Shown here: positions 25,801 to 32,808 of the stretch, one piece after another
Position numbering within the stretch: position 1 is the first letter of the stretch
How the letters are laid out: every line of letters begins with the position of its first letter
NCBI GenBank assembly: GCA_016703105.1
Contig: JADJCS010000001.1
Span: 556,392-620,391, forward strand
DNA length: 64,000 nt
Reading direction: 5' to 3'
Source of the DNA: Flavobacteriales bacterium
Lineage (GTDB): Bacteria > Bacteroidota > Bacteroidia > Flavobacteriales_F > PHOS-HE28
Notes under the pieces: generated by a model
The model's database searches: none
The model's input: the letters and a program-made list of their open reading frames with translations, nothing else
What the model was told of the DNA's origin: nothing
Position numbers and translations under genes: made by a program

Positions 25801-27270
25801 ATGGCCATTGAACAGGTCGCGTTGCAACCGGCCGTTCACTGTGATCCCGCTCACCGCCTGGCCGTTCAATGTGAGCAGGGGGACCATCCCTTCGAGATCC
25901 GCTTGCATGCCGGCGAAGTTCCTACCACGTGCGTTCACCTTCAGGTCGCAGGCCATGGTGCCGAGCGTTGCGTCACCGATCAGTGGCCCCAGGTCGAATC
26001 CTTCCGAGGCCAGCGCACCGTGGAAGGCGAAGATGCGCGAGACGGTATCGCGTTCGTACGACATGTCCGTGGACAAGGCACCGATCGCGGTGGACGCACT
26101 GCCGTATGCCGTGAAGGACGTGAAGAAGCCTGTGAAATTGCCCCGGAAGCTCATGGTGCCCAGGGCGGCCAACTCCTCGGGCAACTCCAACCTGCCGCCC
26201 TCCGTGAACGGTGCTGTAGGCAAGGTCCGCAGATCGGCGAGATCTGTGCGGAGTTGTTCCACATCGAGCACGATGAAGGTGTTCGCGAGTTCGGGCAGAC
26301 CGCTCAGTTCGACCGCCCCCTCGAAGCGGGTCCGATCCCCGTACCATAGGCTCACCTTTCTCCCCTTCAACTCGGCGATGGGCCCGCGGAACTCACCCTT
26401 GGCCATGACTTCGAGGTCCATACCCTCCAGTTCGGAAGCGAAGAACGCGATGTCGCTGAACCGCACTTTGGAGCTGTCCAACTCGACCTTCAAGCGCACC
26501 TTCTGCAGGAAGTCGCTGTGATCGTCCCAACTGGTGGAGAGCAATCGCACGTCCGCGCGCACATCCGATCCCGGGGTCCGCAGCCGCAATCCGTCCACCA
26601 AGATGCCGTGGGGGCTGACGATCGCATCACCGCTGAAATGCTCGCACACCAACCCGCTGCGCTCGCGGAAGCGGACCTCCTCCAGAACCGCGCTGATGCT
26701 ATCCTCGATCACCAGTAGATCATGACCCTCCACCACCGCATCGCGCACCTCGATATGATCGAAGTCCACACCGAACGGCAGCACCGGCTCGTTCGCATCG
26801 TGATGGGTGAATGCGAAGTCATGGATCTTGAACCGGTCGCACTGGATCACCCAAGGGGCTCCTCCGGCCGCCGTATCTGAACCGCCGAACGAGGCGATCC
26901 ATTGGGTGAAATTGCTCGTGCTGTCCCCCAGCGCTTGCGCCAGGTACCAGCGCGCTCCGTCCAGTTCAAGTTCGTGCACATGGACCCGGTGCCGCTCCAG
27001 ATCCACGCGCCAACGGACCAGTTTGAGCGAACGCGCGGCGATCAAGGTATCGCCTCGCATGTCACAGAGCATCACCTCGTTCAGCCGCACCCCGTCAAAG
27101 AGGGTCACCTCCACCTCACCCACTGTCATACATGCAAGGCCGCGATCGGCGAGGTACGCGCTGAGACGATGAGCAAGCCAGGTTTGAACGGTCGCCAAGC
27201 GTAGCAAGAGCACCGATGTGACCGCGAACACGATCAATAGAAGGAGCAACCACGTGAGCCAGCGCAGCAC
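22846..27270 (-). CDS. tamB: TamB-family translocation and assembly module protein
   Basis: A 1474-residue AsmA/TamB-type protein. One N-terminal membrane helix (LRWLTWLLLLLIVFAVTSV) anchors it in the inner membrane. The rest is a long beta-taco of repeated short strands that spans the periplasm. The C-terminal DUF490/TamB domain (about residues 1080-1420) includes GDLAMWGDVELTTGSYLFTL, FGDPLDAQLNVNALY and VNPDIGFDIRLPSVDEG. TamB and its relatives move phospholipid to, or help assemble proteins in, the outer membrane. No tamA is adjacent; the divergent neighbour is tsaD, a common Bacteroidota arrangement. The 4.4-kb frame is uninterrupted. Confidence 0.92.
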   Translation of the reverse strand: MLRWLTWLLLLLIVFAVTSVLLLRLATVQTWLAHRLSAYLADRGLACMTVGEVEVTLFDGVRLNEVMLCDMRGDTLIAARSLKLVRWRVDLERHRVHVHELELDGARWYLAQALGDSTSNFTQWIASFGGSDTAAGGAPWVIQCDRFKIHDFAFTHHDANEPVLPFGVDFDHIEVRDAVVEGHDLLVIEDSISAVLEEVRFRERSGLVCEHFSGDAIVSPHGILVDGLRLRTPGSDVRADVRLLSTSWDDHSDFLQKVRLKVELDSSKVRFSDIAFFASELEGMDLEVMAKGEFRGPIAELKGRKVSLWYGDRTRFEGAVELSGLPELANTFIVLDVEQLRTDLADLRTLPTAPFTEGGRLELPEELAALGTMSFRGNFTGFFTSFTAYGSASTAIGALSTDMSYERDTVSRIFAFHGALASEGFDLGPLIGDATLGTMACDLKVNARGRNFAGMQADLEGMVPLLTLNGQAVSGITVNGRLQRDLFNGHLECDDPYLQLTFDGLADLRGRWPKVDFTAAVRHADLFGLRVLPKQHLGEVSFSIDARGELAPDSLKGTLSVKDLTYCDDKGLLELGDAEVSSGRSDGQPVLTLRSSMADAHVRGIFLPTLLPEAFRNVVFSVFPALSEQVEYVQEEQYFDFNIELKAIDSLLNRLVPGLSAGAGATFEGGFDSRTFDLSLGAVLPHFTYGAIKGDSVTLFLDKTLDVLAFSARSDRQHLTDSTYLTGIDITGKAYQDEVILTMGWGGSSGGTHGKLDLRGLVNGPTDVEIDLLPSELHFGLGSWKSQGTTRLHYANDELLVDSLRMRNGEERVEIEGILSKDPEKAIGFLLDGVRLDHLRPFYAGPSLHGTVSGDGRLFDAFGEPYLLSYICLDSLRVADKPVGDIKFAASWHDGRREMDVNGTVQRDTLRALEFTGRIAPGRDREQLDLNLLLDDLDLAFIDPYLPEGVSDIKGELSGTIHVGGMLSEPQVEGTALLKDAGLRIDYLNTFYSFTDEVRVLPDAFWLDLVPLKDQEGHLAKATGTINHKGFSKWDYDVTLEVDRFLCLNTTSLDNELFYGKVYATGDVQVSGYQGNLEVTFDGRTDKGTVIGLPLGSGKDVGGIDYVRFHAGTLDPDTLAAPVDLSGVRLDMNVEVTPDARFELIFDPTVGDILEGSGQGNVTMEVTPAGDLAMWGDVELTTGSYLFTLRNVVNKRFEVEPGGHITWFGDPLDAQLNVNALYKLRAPLIDIIPAERSDALLKRVPVEVIMHLTDRLVNPDIGFDIRLPSVDEGVRTQVNSLVSDPDELNRQVFSLIVLNRFLPVDRLGLANNSTATRGNVVSSSGSELLSNQVSNWLNRLSNDVDLGFNYRPGDDLTQDELEVAVSTQLFNERLVLSTNVGVQYGSTSSQQSNALVGDFMAEYLITDNGRFRFKAFSQSNDRNLNQVDQAATTQGAGLAYRIEFNTVGELWRRLKGSLRSKKERPPAPVNVTSP

Positions 27271-27312
27271 GCGACGTATCCAACGAGCGATCGGGACGGT
27301 GGCCAGGGGACG

Positions 27313-27320
27313 TAGTTTTG
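27313..27320 (+). promoter_or_regulatory. -7 promoter element TAGTTTTG for tsaD
   Basis: Exact TAnnTTTG match in the tamB-tsaD divergent gap, 27 nt before the chosen tsaD ATG. It argues against the upstream in-frame ATG at 27318, which lies inside the element. Confidence 0.5.
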
Positions 27321-27347
27321 CCCGATGTGTTCAAAACCCGGGCCTGG

Positions 27348-28403
27348 ATGGCGAAAGTAGCGGACGGCCAGCGGCCTCCCGATGGACCCGTCCGTATCCT
27401 CGGCATTGAGAGTTCGTGCGATGAGACCGCTGCGGCCGTGCTCGAGGACGGCCGTGTTCTGAGCCAGGTGGTGGCCGGACAGCCTGTACATGAGGCCTGG
27501 GGAGGTGTAGTTCCGGAACTCGCTTCCCGCGCCCATCAGGAACACATCGTACCTGTGGTACAAGCCACTCTTCAACAGGCAGGAATACGTAAGGAAGATC
27601 TGCATGCGGTGGCCTACACCGAGGGCCCTGGCCTGATCGGGGCGCTGCTCGTAGGCACCAGTTACGCGCGATCGTTCGCACAGGCCCTCGGACTTCCCTT
27701 GCTGGCCGTGGACCACATGCGGGGTCATGTGCTCGCGCACTTCATCCGGGACGACGAGCCGCGACCAATACCCACATTCCCTTTTCTCAACCTTACGGTG
27801 AGCGGTGGTCACACGCTGATAGTGCTCGTACGCTCCCCTTTGGAGATGTCCGCCATTGGCACCACCCTGGACGATGCCGCGGGCGAGGCCTTCGACAAGG
27901 GAGCCAAGTTGATGGGACTGCCCTATCCCGGTGGCCCTTTGATCGACCGGTACGCGGTGCTGGGTGACCCCCTGCGCTTTACTTTGCCGATGCCACAGGT
28001 ACGGGACCTTGACATGAGCTTCAGCGGTACCAAATCCGCATTCCGGACCGTGGTGGCGCGCCTCCAACGATCGGGCGAGGCGCTGCACGGCTCTACGCTG
28101 CACGACCTCTGCGCCTCGCTACAGGCGGCGATCGTGCAACAATTGCTGACCAAGCTCCAGCTGGCATCGGAACGCACCGGCATCCCATGTATCGGCCTTT
28201 CCGGCGGGGTGGCCGCGAACAGCGGCTTGCGGAGAAAGCTCACTGAACTGGCTGACCGCAAAGGCTGGGAGATCTTCCTACCACCCCTCGCCTATTGCAC
28301 CGACAATGCCGCCATGATCGCCATGGCGGGTCATTTTCAGTACGCCGCAGGCCAATTCGCTGCTTTGGACGCAGTTCCGCGCGCCCGCATCCCACAGTGC
28401 TGA
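27348..28403 (+). CDS. tsaD: tRNA N6-threonylcarbamoyladenosine transferase TsaD
   Basis: TsaD transfers the threonylcarbamoyl group to A37 of ANN-decoding tRNAs, with TsaB and TsaE. The ASKHA-fold start ILGIESSCDETAAAVLEDG, the metal-site histidines in DHMRGHVLAH, the substrate loop LNLTVSGGHTLIV, DAAGEAFDKGAKLMGLPYPG, and the GLSGGVAANSGLRRKL and YCTDNAAMIA segments are all present. At 351 residues it is the usual length. The metal motif is HMRGH where many homologues have HMEGH; both histidines are kept. Confidence 0.96.
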   Translation: MAKVADGQRPPDGPVRILGIESSCDETAAAVLEDGRVLSQVVAGQPVHEAWGGVVPELASRAHQEHIVPVVQATLQQAGIRKEDLHAVAYTEGPGLIGALLVGTSYARSFAQALGLPLLAVDHMRGHVLAHFIRDDEPRPIPTFPFLNLTVSGGHTLIVLVRSPLEMSAIGTTLDDAAGEAFDKGAKLMGLPYPGGPLIDRYAVLGDPLRFTLPMPQVRDLDMSFSGTKSAFRTVVARLQRSGEALHGSTLHDLCASLQAAIVQQLLTKLQLASERTGIPCIGLSGGVAANSGLRRKLTELADRKGWEIFLPPLAYCTDNAAMIAMAGHFQYAAGQFAALDAVPRARIPQC

Positions 28404-28426
28404 CCGTTCGGCTTTCGCCTTCCAGC

Positions 28427-28434
28427 TACCTTTG
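28427..28434 (+). promoter_or_regulatory. -7 promoter element TACCTTTG for the TPR gene
   Basis: Exact TAnnTTTG match, 6 nt before the ATG at 28441, implying a leaderless or nearly leaderless mRNA. Confidence 0.45.
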
Positions 28435-28440
28435 TGCCAC

Positions 28441-29385
28441 ATGCGTGCGATCCACTGGCTCTGTTCGGGCCTGGGCCTTGGGTCCTTGCTACCGCTCGCG
28501 GCGCAGGATGTGGACCGCCTGATCGCGGAGGGCGATAGTTTGGTGGCGGTGGAACGGTACCAGAAAGCCCTGGACCGTTTGGATCAGGCCGTATCCCTCC
28601 AACCCTCTGCCCACACCTATACGGCGCGCGCCCGTGCTTGGTACGCGATGGATCGAGTGGACCGCTTCCTGCTCGATGTGGAACAAGCGTTGAAGACCGA
28701 CAGCACACACCCCGAAGCCAACTACCAGCGTGCCCTCTATGCCCTGCGCGGAGAAGACTATCGCGGGGCGGAACGCTATAGTGACAGAGGGTTGCGGAAT
28801 GGTGCCCAGGGGATCATCAATGCGCAACTTCTGCTCGTGCGCGGCGAAGCCAACGCGGAGCTTCACCGCGAAGAACAGGCCATCACCGATCTGCGCGCTG
28901 GTTTGGAAAAGCTCCCGGACGACCTGGACGCCAATCGGGCCCTAGCGCGTACGCTCGACGCCCATGGGGATCACGAAGGATCGCTCAAGGTCGTCGAGCA
29001 CCTCTGTACCCTGGAACCGAAGAACGTGGGCCACTGGACCAATCGCGGCTATGAGTTGATCCGGTTGGAACGGTGGGAGAGTTCGCTCGAGATGTTCGAC
29101 AGAGCCCTGGAACTGGACCGCGATGAACCTGTTGCTTTGAGCAACCGCGCTTATGCCCTGATGAAGTTGGGGCGGAACGACGAGGCCATCCGGGATGTGG
29201 AGCGCAGCCTCCGGTTCTATCCTGCGAACTCGTTCGCTCTGCGCACCCGAGCGTTGCTCCGCTTGCGTAAGGGCGAGTTGGAAAAAGGCTGCGCGGACCT
29301 ATCCCTCGCCCGCATCCTCGGTGGCGTGGAGGATGTGGACGCGCTGATCCAGGAGCACTGCGGGAACGTGCCCAACAAGCGTTGA
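28441..29385 (+). CDS. Secreted tetratricopeptide-repeat protein
   Basis: A 314-residue protein with an N-terminal signal peptide (LCSGLGLGSLLPLAAQ) followed by TPR repeats through the whole mature part (for example ALDRLDQAVSLQPSAHTYTA, HWTNRGYELIRLERWESSL and ALSNRAYALMKLGRNDEAI). TPRs are protein-interaction scaffolds; in Bacteroidota such periplasmic proteins often serve envelope complexes. The partner cannot be named. It ends 6 bp from the convergent choice-of-anchor protein. Confidence 0.8.
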   Translation: MRAIHWLCSGLGLGSLLPLAAQDVDRLIAEGDSLVAVERYQKALDRLDQAVSLQPSAHTYTARARAWYAMDRVDRFLLDVEQALKTDSTHPEANYQRALYALRGEDYRGAERYSDRGLRNGAQGIINAQLLLVRGEANAELHREEQAITDLRAGLEKLPDDLDANRALARTLDAHGDHEGSLKVVEHLCTLEPKNVGHWTNRGYELIRLERWESSLEMFDRALELDRDEPVALSNRAYALMKLGRNDEAIRDVERSLRFYPANSFALRTRALLRLRKGELEKGCADLSLARILGGVEDVDALIQEHCGNVPNKR

Positions 29386-29391
29386 GGCCCG

Positions 29392-31758
29392 TTACCGGAT
29401 CACCAGCGGCAATGTCGTCCGCTTGCCGGAATCCGCTTTTACCAGCACCAAGTAAGTGCCGGCCGCAAGCGCGGTCTCCATCTTCAGACCCGGCGAGACC
29501 GCGCGTTGCGTAGGGAGCAGCACACGGCCTTGCAGATCGACCACCTCCACAAGGGCGGCGCCTTCCGGAATGGAGACCGTGAAGGTTCCATGCGTAGGAT
29601 TCGGCCACAACGCGATCCCGGAACCGTTCCGTTCAGGCACGCTCGCGAAACCAGTGGCCACGACTTCGAATAGGTCCAATCCCCCTTCCACGAGGTGGCC
29701 GGGTTGGTTGTCCGCTGCGGAGACGATCAACCGCATCGAGGTGCTGGGTATTAGATAGTCCTCTATCACGAATTGGGAGGCGACCCAGGCGGAAGCACTT
29801 GTCGTCACGGTCTCCAGCACAACGGTATCCGTTCCGTTCGTTAGGGATACCACCAACTGATCGTTCGGCCCACCCTGACCACCGTCATTGAAGAACCACC
29901 GCTCATAGCGTACTGCGGGAAGGATCAACCCCGTAGGATCGAAGACCGGTGAACTGAGCACAGTGGCCCCATCATCCACATCGTCGTCGCCCGCACCGCC
30001 TCCGCCGTTGCCGGTCACGTAGGCATGTGCTCCGCAATCGGAAGTAGCATCGGCTTCCGGGTTGCACGCATCACCTTGATAGTCGGTACCGACCGGCAGC
30101 GCGCGTTCCCAATCGCCGCTGCTACTGGTGGTGGCCTCGCTCCATCCGAAATCGAGGACGAAGTCATCGTAATAGCCGCTGTCCAAAAGCAGTTGGAGAG
30201 GAGGCGTGTTATCGTCGATCACCTGGCCTGTGGCGCACGTGGTACGCCAACCCCATTGCCCGGCCGTGATCGTATAGCTGTCCGCGAACACCGCAGGAAG
30301 GGTGAACGCGCCATTGGCATCGGCCGTGGCGGTATAGGTGAGCATCGTGCCTTCGGCCATGACCTGCGCATTGGGCACCGGTGCAAGGGTGCCGCTTTCC
30401 AGCACCACACCTTCCAAAACAAAAGGGACCATCGGGTCGAGTTCGACATCGAGAACGGTCACCTGCCCGTTCTGCAGCACGATACCCGCAGCCGTGGTGG
30501 GGAAGTAGCCCGGCGCCTGCACCAGCACATCATAGGTTCCGGCCTGGTAGTGCCCCGTGGCATAGAGACCATCGAACGTAGTGGTGTCGTTGACCTGAAG
30601 CCCTACGATCTCCACAGAAGCACTGTTCACAGGAAGCGCGGTCTGCGCATCGGTGACGATGCCCTCCAACCAGCACGCGGACACATAGGTCGGCCCAAGA
30701 ATGAACAGCCCTTCCTGGATATCGGAGATCACCAAACGGCCCGAAGGGAAGAAGGGATACACTCCCCAGGCTCCATTGAAACCACCTCCTGTAAGGGGGG
30801 AGGTGTCGTAGTGGCCGGTCTCCACCATGTTCCATGGGTGGGTGGCATCGTAGATGGCGACCCCATAGGTGTAGTAGCTGGTTACGACGAAATCGTTCAA
30901 CCAATAGGTGTTGTGGGGGATCGCGTCCGACCCCGGCTCGCTCTGCAAGCGATCCACCTCCTGGATATCGCCAGGGTCGCTCACATCATAGGCCCCTACG
31001 AACGCGCCGTCGCGTTCATCGGTGGTGAAAAGGTATTGTCCGCTATCGTCCAACCAGGTATTGTGCGTGAAGTTGTTCGGCGTGGTCTGCGTGCCGAGCA
31101 ACACCGGGTTGGCGGGATCGCTCACATCCACCATGCTGAAGAAGCCATCGTAGATATGGCCCGCATACATGGTGTCACCGCGTGCGTAACTATCGTGGAT
31201 GTACCATTGATCGAACTCCCCTACCTCCACGGGCGCCATGGGATCCTGGGTCAGGTCGTAGAAGATCACGCCCCCATTGCCACGGTTGGTGCCGTGCAAG
31301 TACAACAGGCCGTTCTCATCGATGAACAGGGAATGCGCTGTGAGCCATCCGTTCCCGTTGAAGACCGTGGTGGGCAGCACGTTGCTGAGCGGCAATGGGC
31401 CCAGGTCCACAATGGTGAGCCCCAGTTCCGCCTCGGTGGTCATATAGGCATGGTCACCATAGGTCTTGATCTCCCGCCAGATGCTGTTGGGCCCGGGGGT
31501 GAAGAAGACCTCCACCGGGTTCGCCGGATCGGTGATGTCCACCACGGAAAGCCCTCCGGAGTTGGGCACATTGTCATCGCCGTTCACACCGATCAGCGCG
31601 TACTCGTTGCCTAACTCGTCCGTGTACCCCCAGATGTTGCTGAGATCGCTGTTCCGTGCGGCCTGATAATCGTATTGGCCCAGTAGGGTGATGTTCAACT
31701 GCGCGACCGAAGGCCGGACAAGCGCGGAAAAGAGGAAAAGGGCAAGGATCGATCGCAT
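29392..31758 (-). CDS. Choice-of-anchor-B family T9SS cargo protein
   Basis: A 788-residue secreted protein. After the signal peptide (ILALFLFSALVRPSVAQ) comes the choice-of-anchor-B/LVIVD-type propeller domain (SGGLSVVDITDPANPVEVFF; VDVSDPANPVLLGTQ; DERDGAFVGAYDVSDP) over about residues 20-360. Two carboxypeptidase-regulatory-like domains follow (LEGIVTDAQTALPVNSASVE and LEGVVLESGTLAPVPNAQV). A ~150-residue beta domain leads to a T9SS type A sorting signal (ALWPNPTHGTFTVSIPEG, ending LVLVKADSGKRTTLPLVIR). It is likely a surface or secreted protein. A TACATTCG element lies 20 nt upstream. Confidence 0.88.
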   Translation of the reverse strand: MRSILALFLFSALVRPSVAQLNITLLGQYDYQAARNSDLSNIWGYTDELGNEYALIGVNGDDNVPNSGGLSVVDITDPANPVEVFFTPGPNSIWREIKTYGDHAYMTTEAELGLTIVDLGPLPLSNVLPTTVFNGNGWLTAHSLFIDENGLLYLHGTNRGNGGVIFYDLTQDPMAPVEVGEFDQWYIHDSYARGDTMYAGHIYDGFFSMVDVSDPANPVLLGTQTTPNNFTHNTWLDDSGQYLFTTDERDGAFVGAYDVSDPGDIQEVDRLQSEPGSDAIPHNTYWLNDFVVTSYYTYGVAIYDATHPWNMVETGHYDTSPLTGGGFNGAWGVYPFFPSGRLVISDIQEGLFILGPTYVSACWLEGIVTDAQTALPVNSASVEIVGLQVNDTTTFDGLYATGHYQAGTYDVLVQAPGYFPTTAAGIVLQNGQVTVLDVELDPMVPFVLEGVVLESGTLAPVPNAQVMAEGTMLTYTATADANGAFTLPAVFADSYTITAGQWGWRTTCATGQVIDDNTPPLQLLLDSGYYDDFVLDFGWSEATTSSSGDWERALPVGTDYQGDACNPEADATSDCGAHAYVTGNGGGGAGDDDVDDGATVLSSPVFDPTGLILPAVRYERWFFNDGGQGGPNDQLVVSLTNGTDTVVLETVTTSASAWVASQFVIEDYLIPSTSMRLIVSAADNQPGHLVEGGLDLFEVVATGFASVPERNGSGIALWPNPTHGTFTVSIPEGAALVEVVDLQGRVLLPTQRAVSPGLKMETALAAGTYLVLVKADSGKRTTLPLVIR

Positions 31759-31777
31759 GGGTTCGCTCAAAGGTGGC

Positions 31778-31785
31778 CGAATGTA
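31778..31785 (-). promoter_or_regulatory. -7 promoter element TACATTCG
   Basis: TAnnTTCG variant on the minus strand, 20 nt before the ATG at 31758 of the choice-of-anchor-B protein. Confidence 0.4.
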
Positions 31786-31936
31786 GGGGGATCCAGCGCC
31801 GCACCGACGGATCCTCGCATCACCTTCCTGGTGCCCGTGGGACTGCTATCGGCGGGTTCGACCGGACCAGCAAGGACCTCGTTATCTTGCCCGACCCGCA
31901 AGTCCGAACCTGATCTTCGCGACCAGCCCTACTTCC

Positions 31937-32728
31937 ATGAGCGACATTCTATGCCCCACCGACCTCAGCGACCTGGGCCGGACGGCCTTGGCCCATGCGC
32001 GTCAATTCGCTGACCGCACACGATCCTCCGTTACCCTGTTGCATGTGCGCGATAGCACGGAACGCAAGGGGCCGCGTGCGGAGGAAGTAGAGGCCATGCT
32101 GAAGGCTGATATATCGGGTGCGACCGGCGCGTGCCCTGTGAACATCAAGTTGCGCGATGGTAACTTCCTGAAGGAAATACAGAAGGAAGCGGCGGAAGCA
32201 CATACTATCATGGTGGCCGGCACCTATGGGCCGAGGGGATTGCGCCAAAACCTCTTCGGCGCCGATATCCTCAAGCTCGTTAGACACATCCCCATCCCGA
32301 GTTGGATCATGCAGGCCTCCAGCCAGGTTCGTTCCGTGGACCGCCTAGTGATGCCCGTCGCAGGACACGCCGACATCACCGGACTGCTTTCGGCCACCAC
32401 CTTGCTCGCGCGCACTTTTGGCAGCGAAGTGCATGTGTTCCAACTCATGCGCCCTGGAGAATCACCTTCGGACCAACTGCTTCAGAACAAGCTCAAGATG
32501 TTGCACTATCTAGCGGAGAACGGGATCGCACATCGGGAGGTCAACGAACCCAGCGTGGTTTATTCCATCGGCTTCGCGGAACAGACGATCCAGTATGCCC
32601 GCAAGGTGGACGCTCAAGGCATCGCGATCATGGCCACCGCCTCGGACGACTACCGCTACATCGCTGACGCGGAGAAAGAGCGGTTGCTGATGAACGACGC
32701 CGGGCTACCTGTGCTTTGTAGTTGTTGA
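31937..32728 (+). CDS. Universal stress protein, tandem UspA domains
   Basis: A 263-residue protein with two Usp-fold halves. The first (MSDILCPTDLSDLGRTALAH through AGTYGPRGLRQNLFGADIL) retains the typical first strand and the glycine-rich nucleotide loop in degenerate form. The second (from VDRLVMPVAGHADITGLLSA) is more diverged. Tandem Usp proteins are common in Bacteroidota and respond to stress; ATP binding cannot be judged here. A TATCTTGC element at 31883-31890 may be its promoter, with a leader of about 45 nt. Confidence 0.82.
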   Translation: MSDILCPTDLSDLGRTALAHARQFADRTRSSVTLLHVRDSTERKGPRAEEVEAMLKADISGATGACPVNIKLRDGNFLKEIQKEAAEAHTIMVAGTYGPRGLRQNLFGADILKLVRHIPIPSWIMQASSQVRSVDRLVMPVAGHADITGLLSATTLLARTFGSEVHVFQLMRPGESPSDQLLQNKLKMLHYLAENGIAHREVNEPSVVYSIGFAEQTIQYARKVDAQGIAIMATASDDYRYIADAEKERLLMNDAGLPVLCSC

Positions 32729-32808
32729 GAGCGGGGAAAAGATCCCACAATACAGTTCCCCGATCCCAGGGCTGGCGCATGTTAATTTCGCGCTCCGCTC
32801 TAAGCGCC

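Noticed and set aside
30025..31614. 529-codon open frame antisense to the choice-of-anchor-B gene
   Set aside because: Shadow frame without signal peptide or domain.
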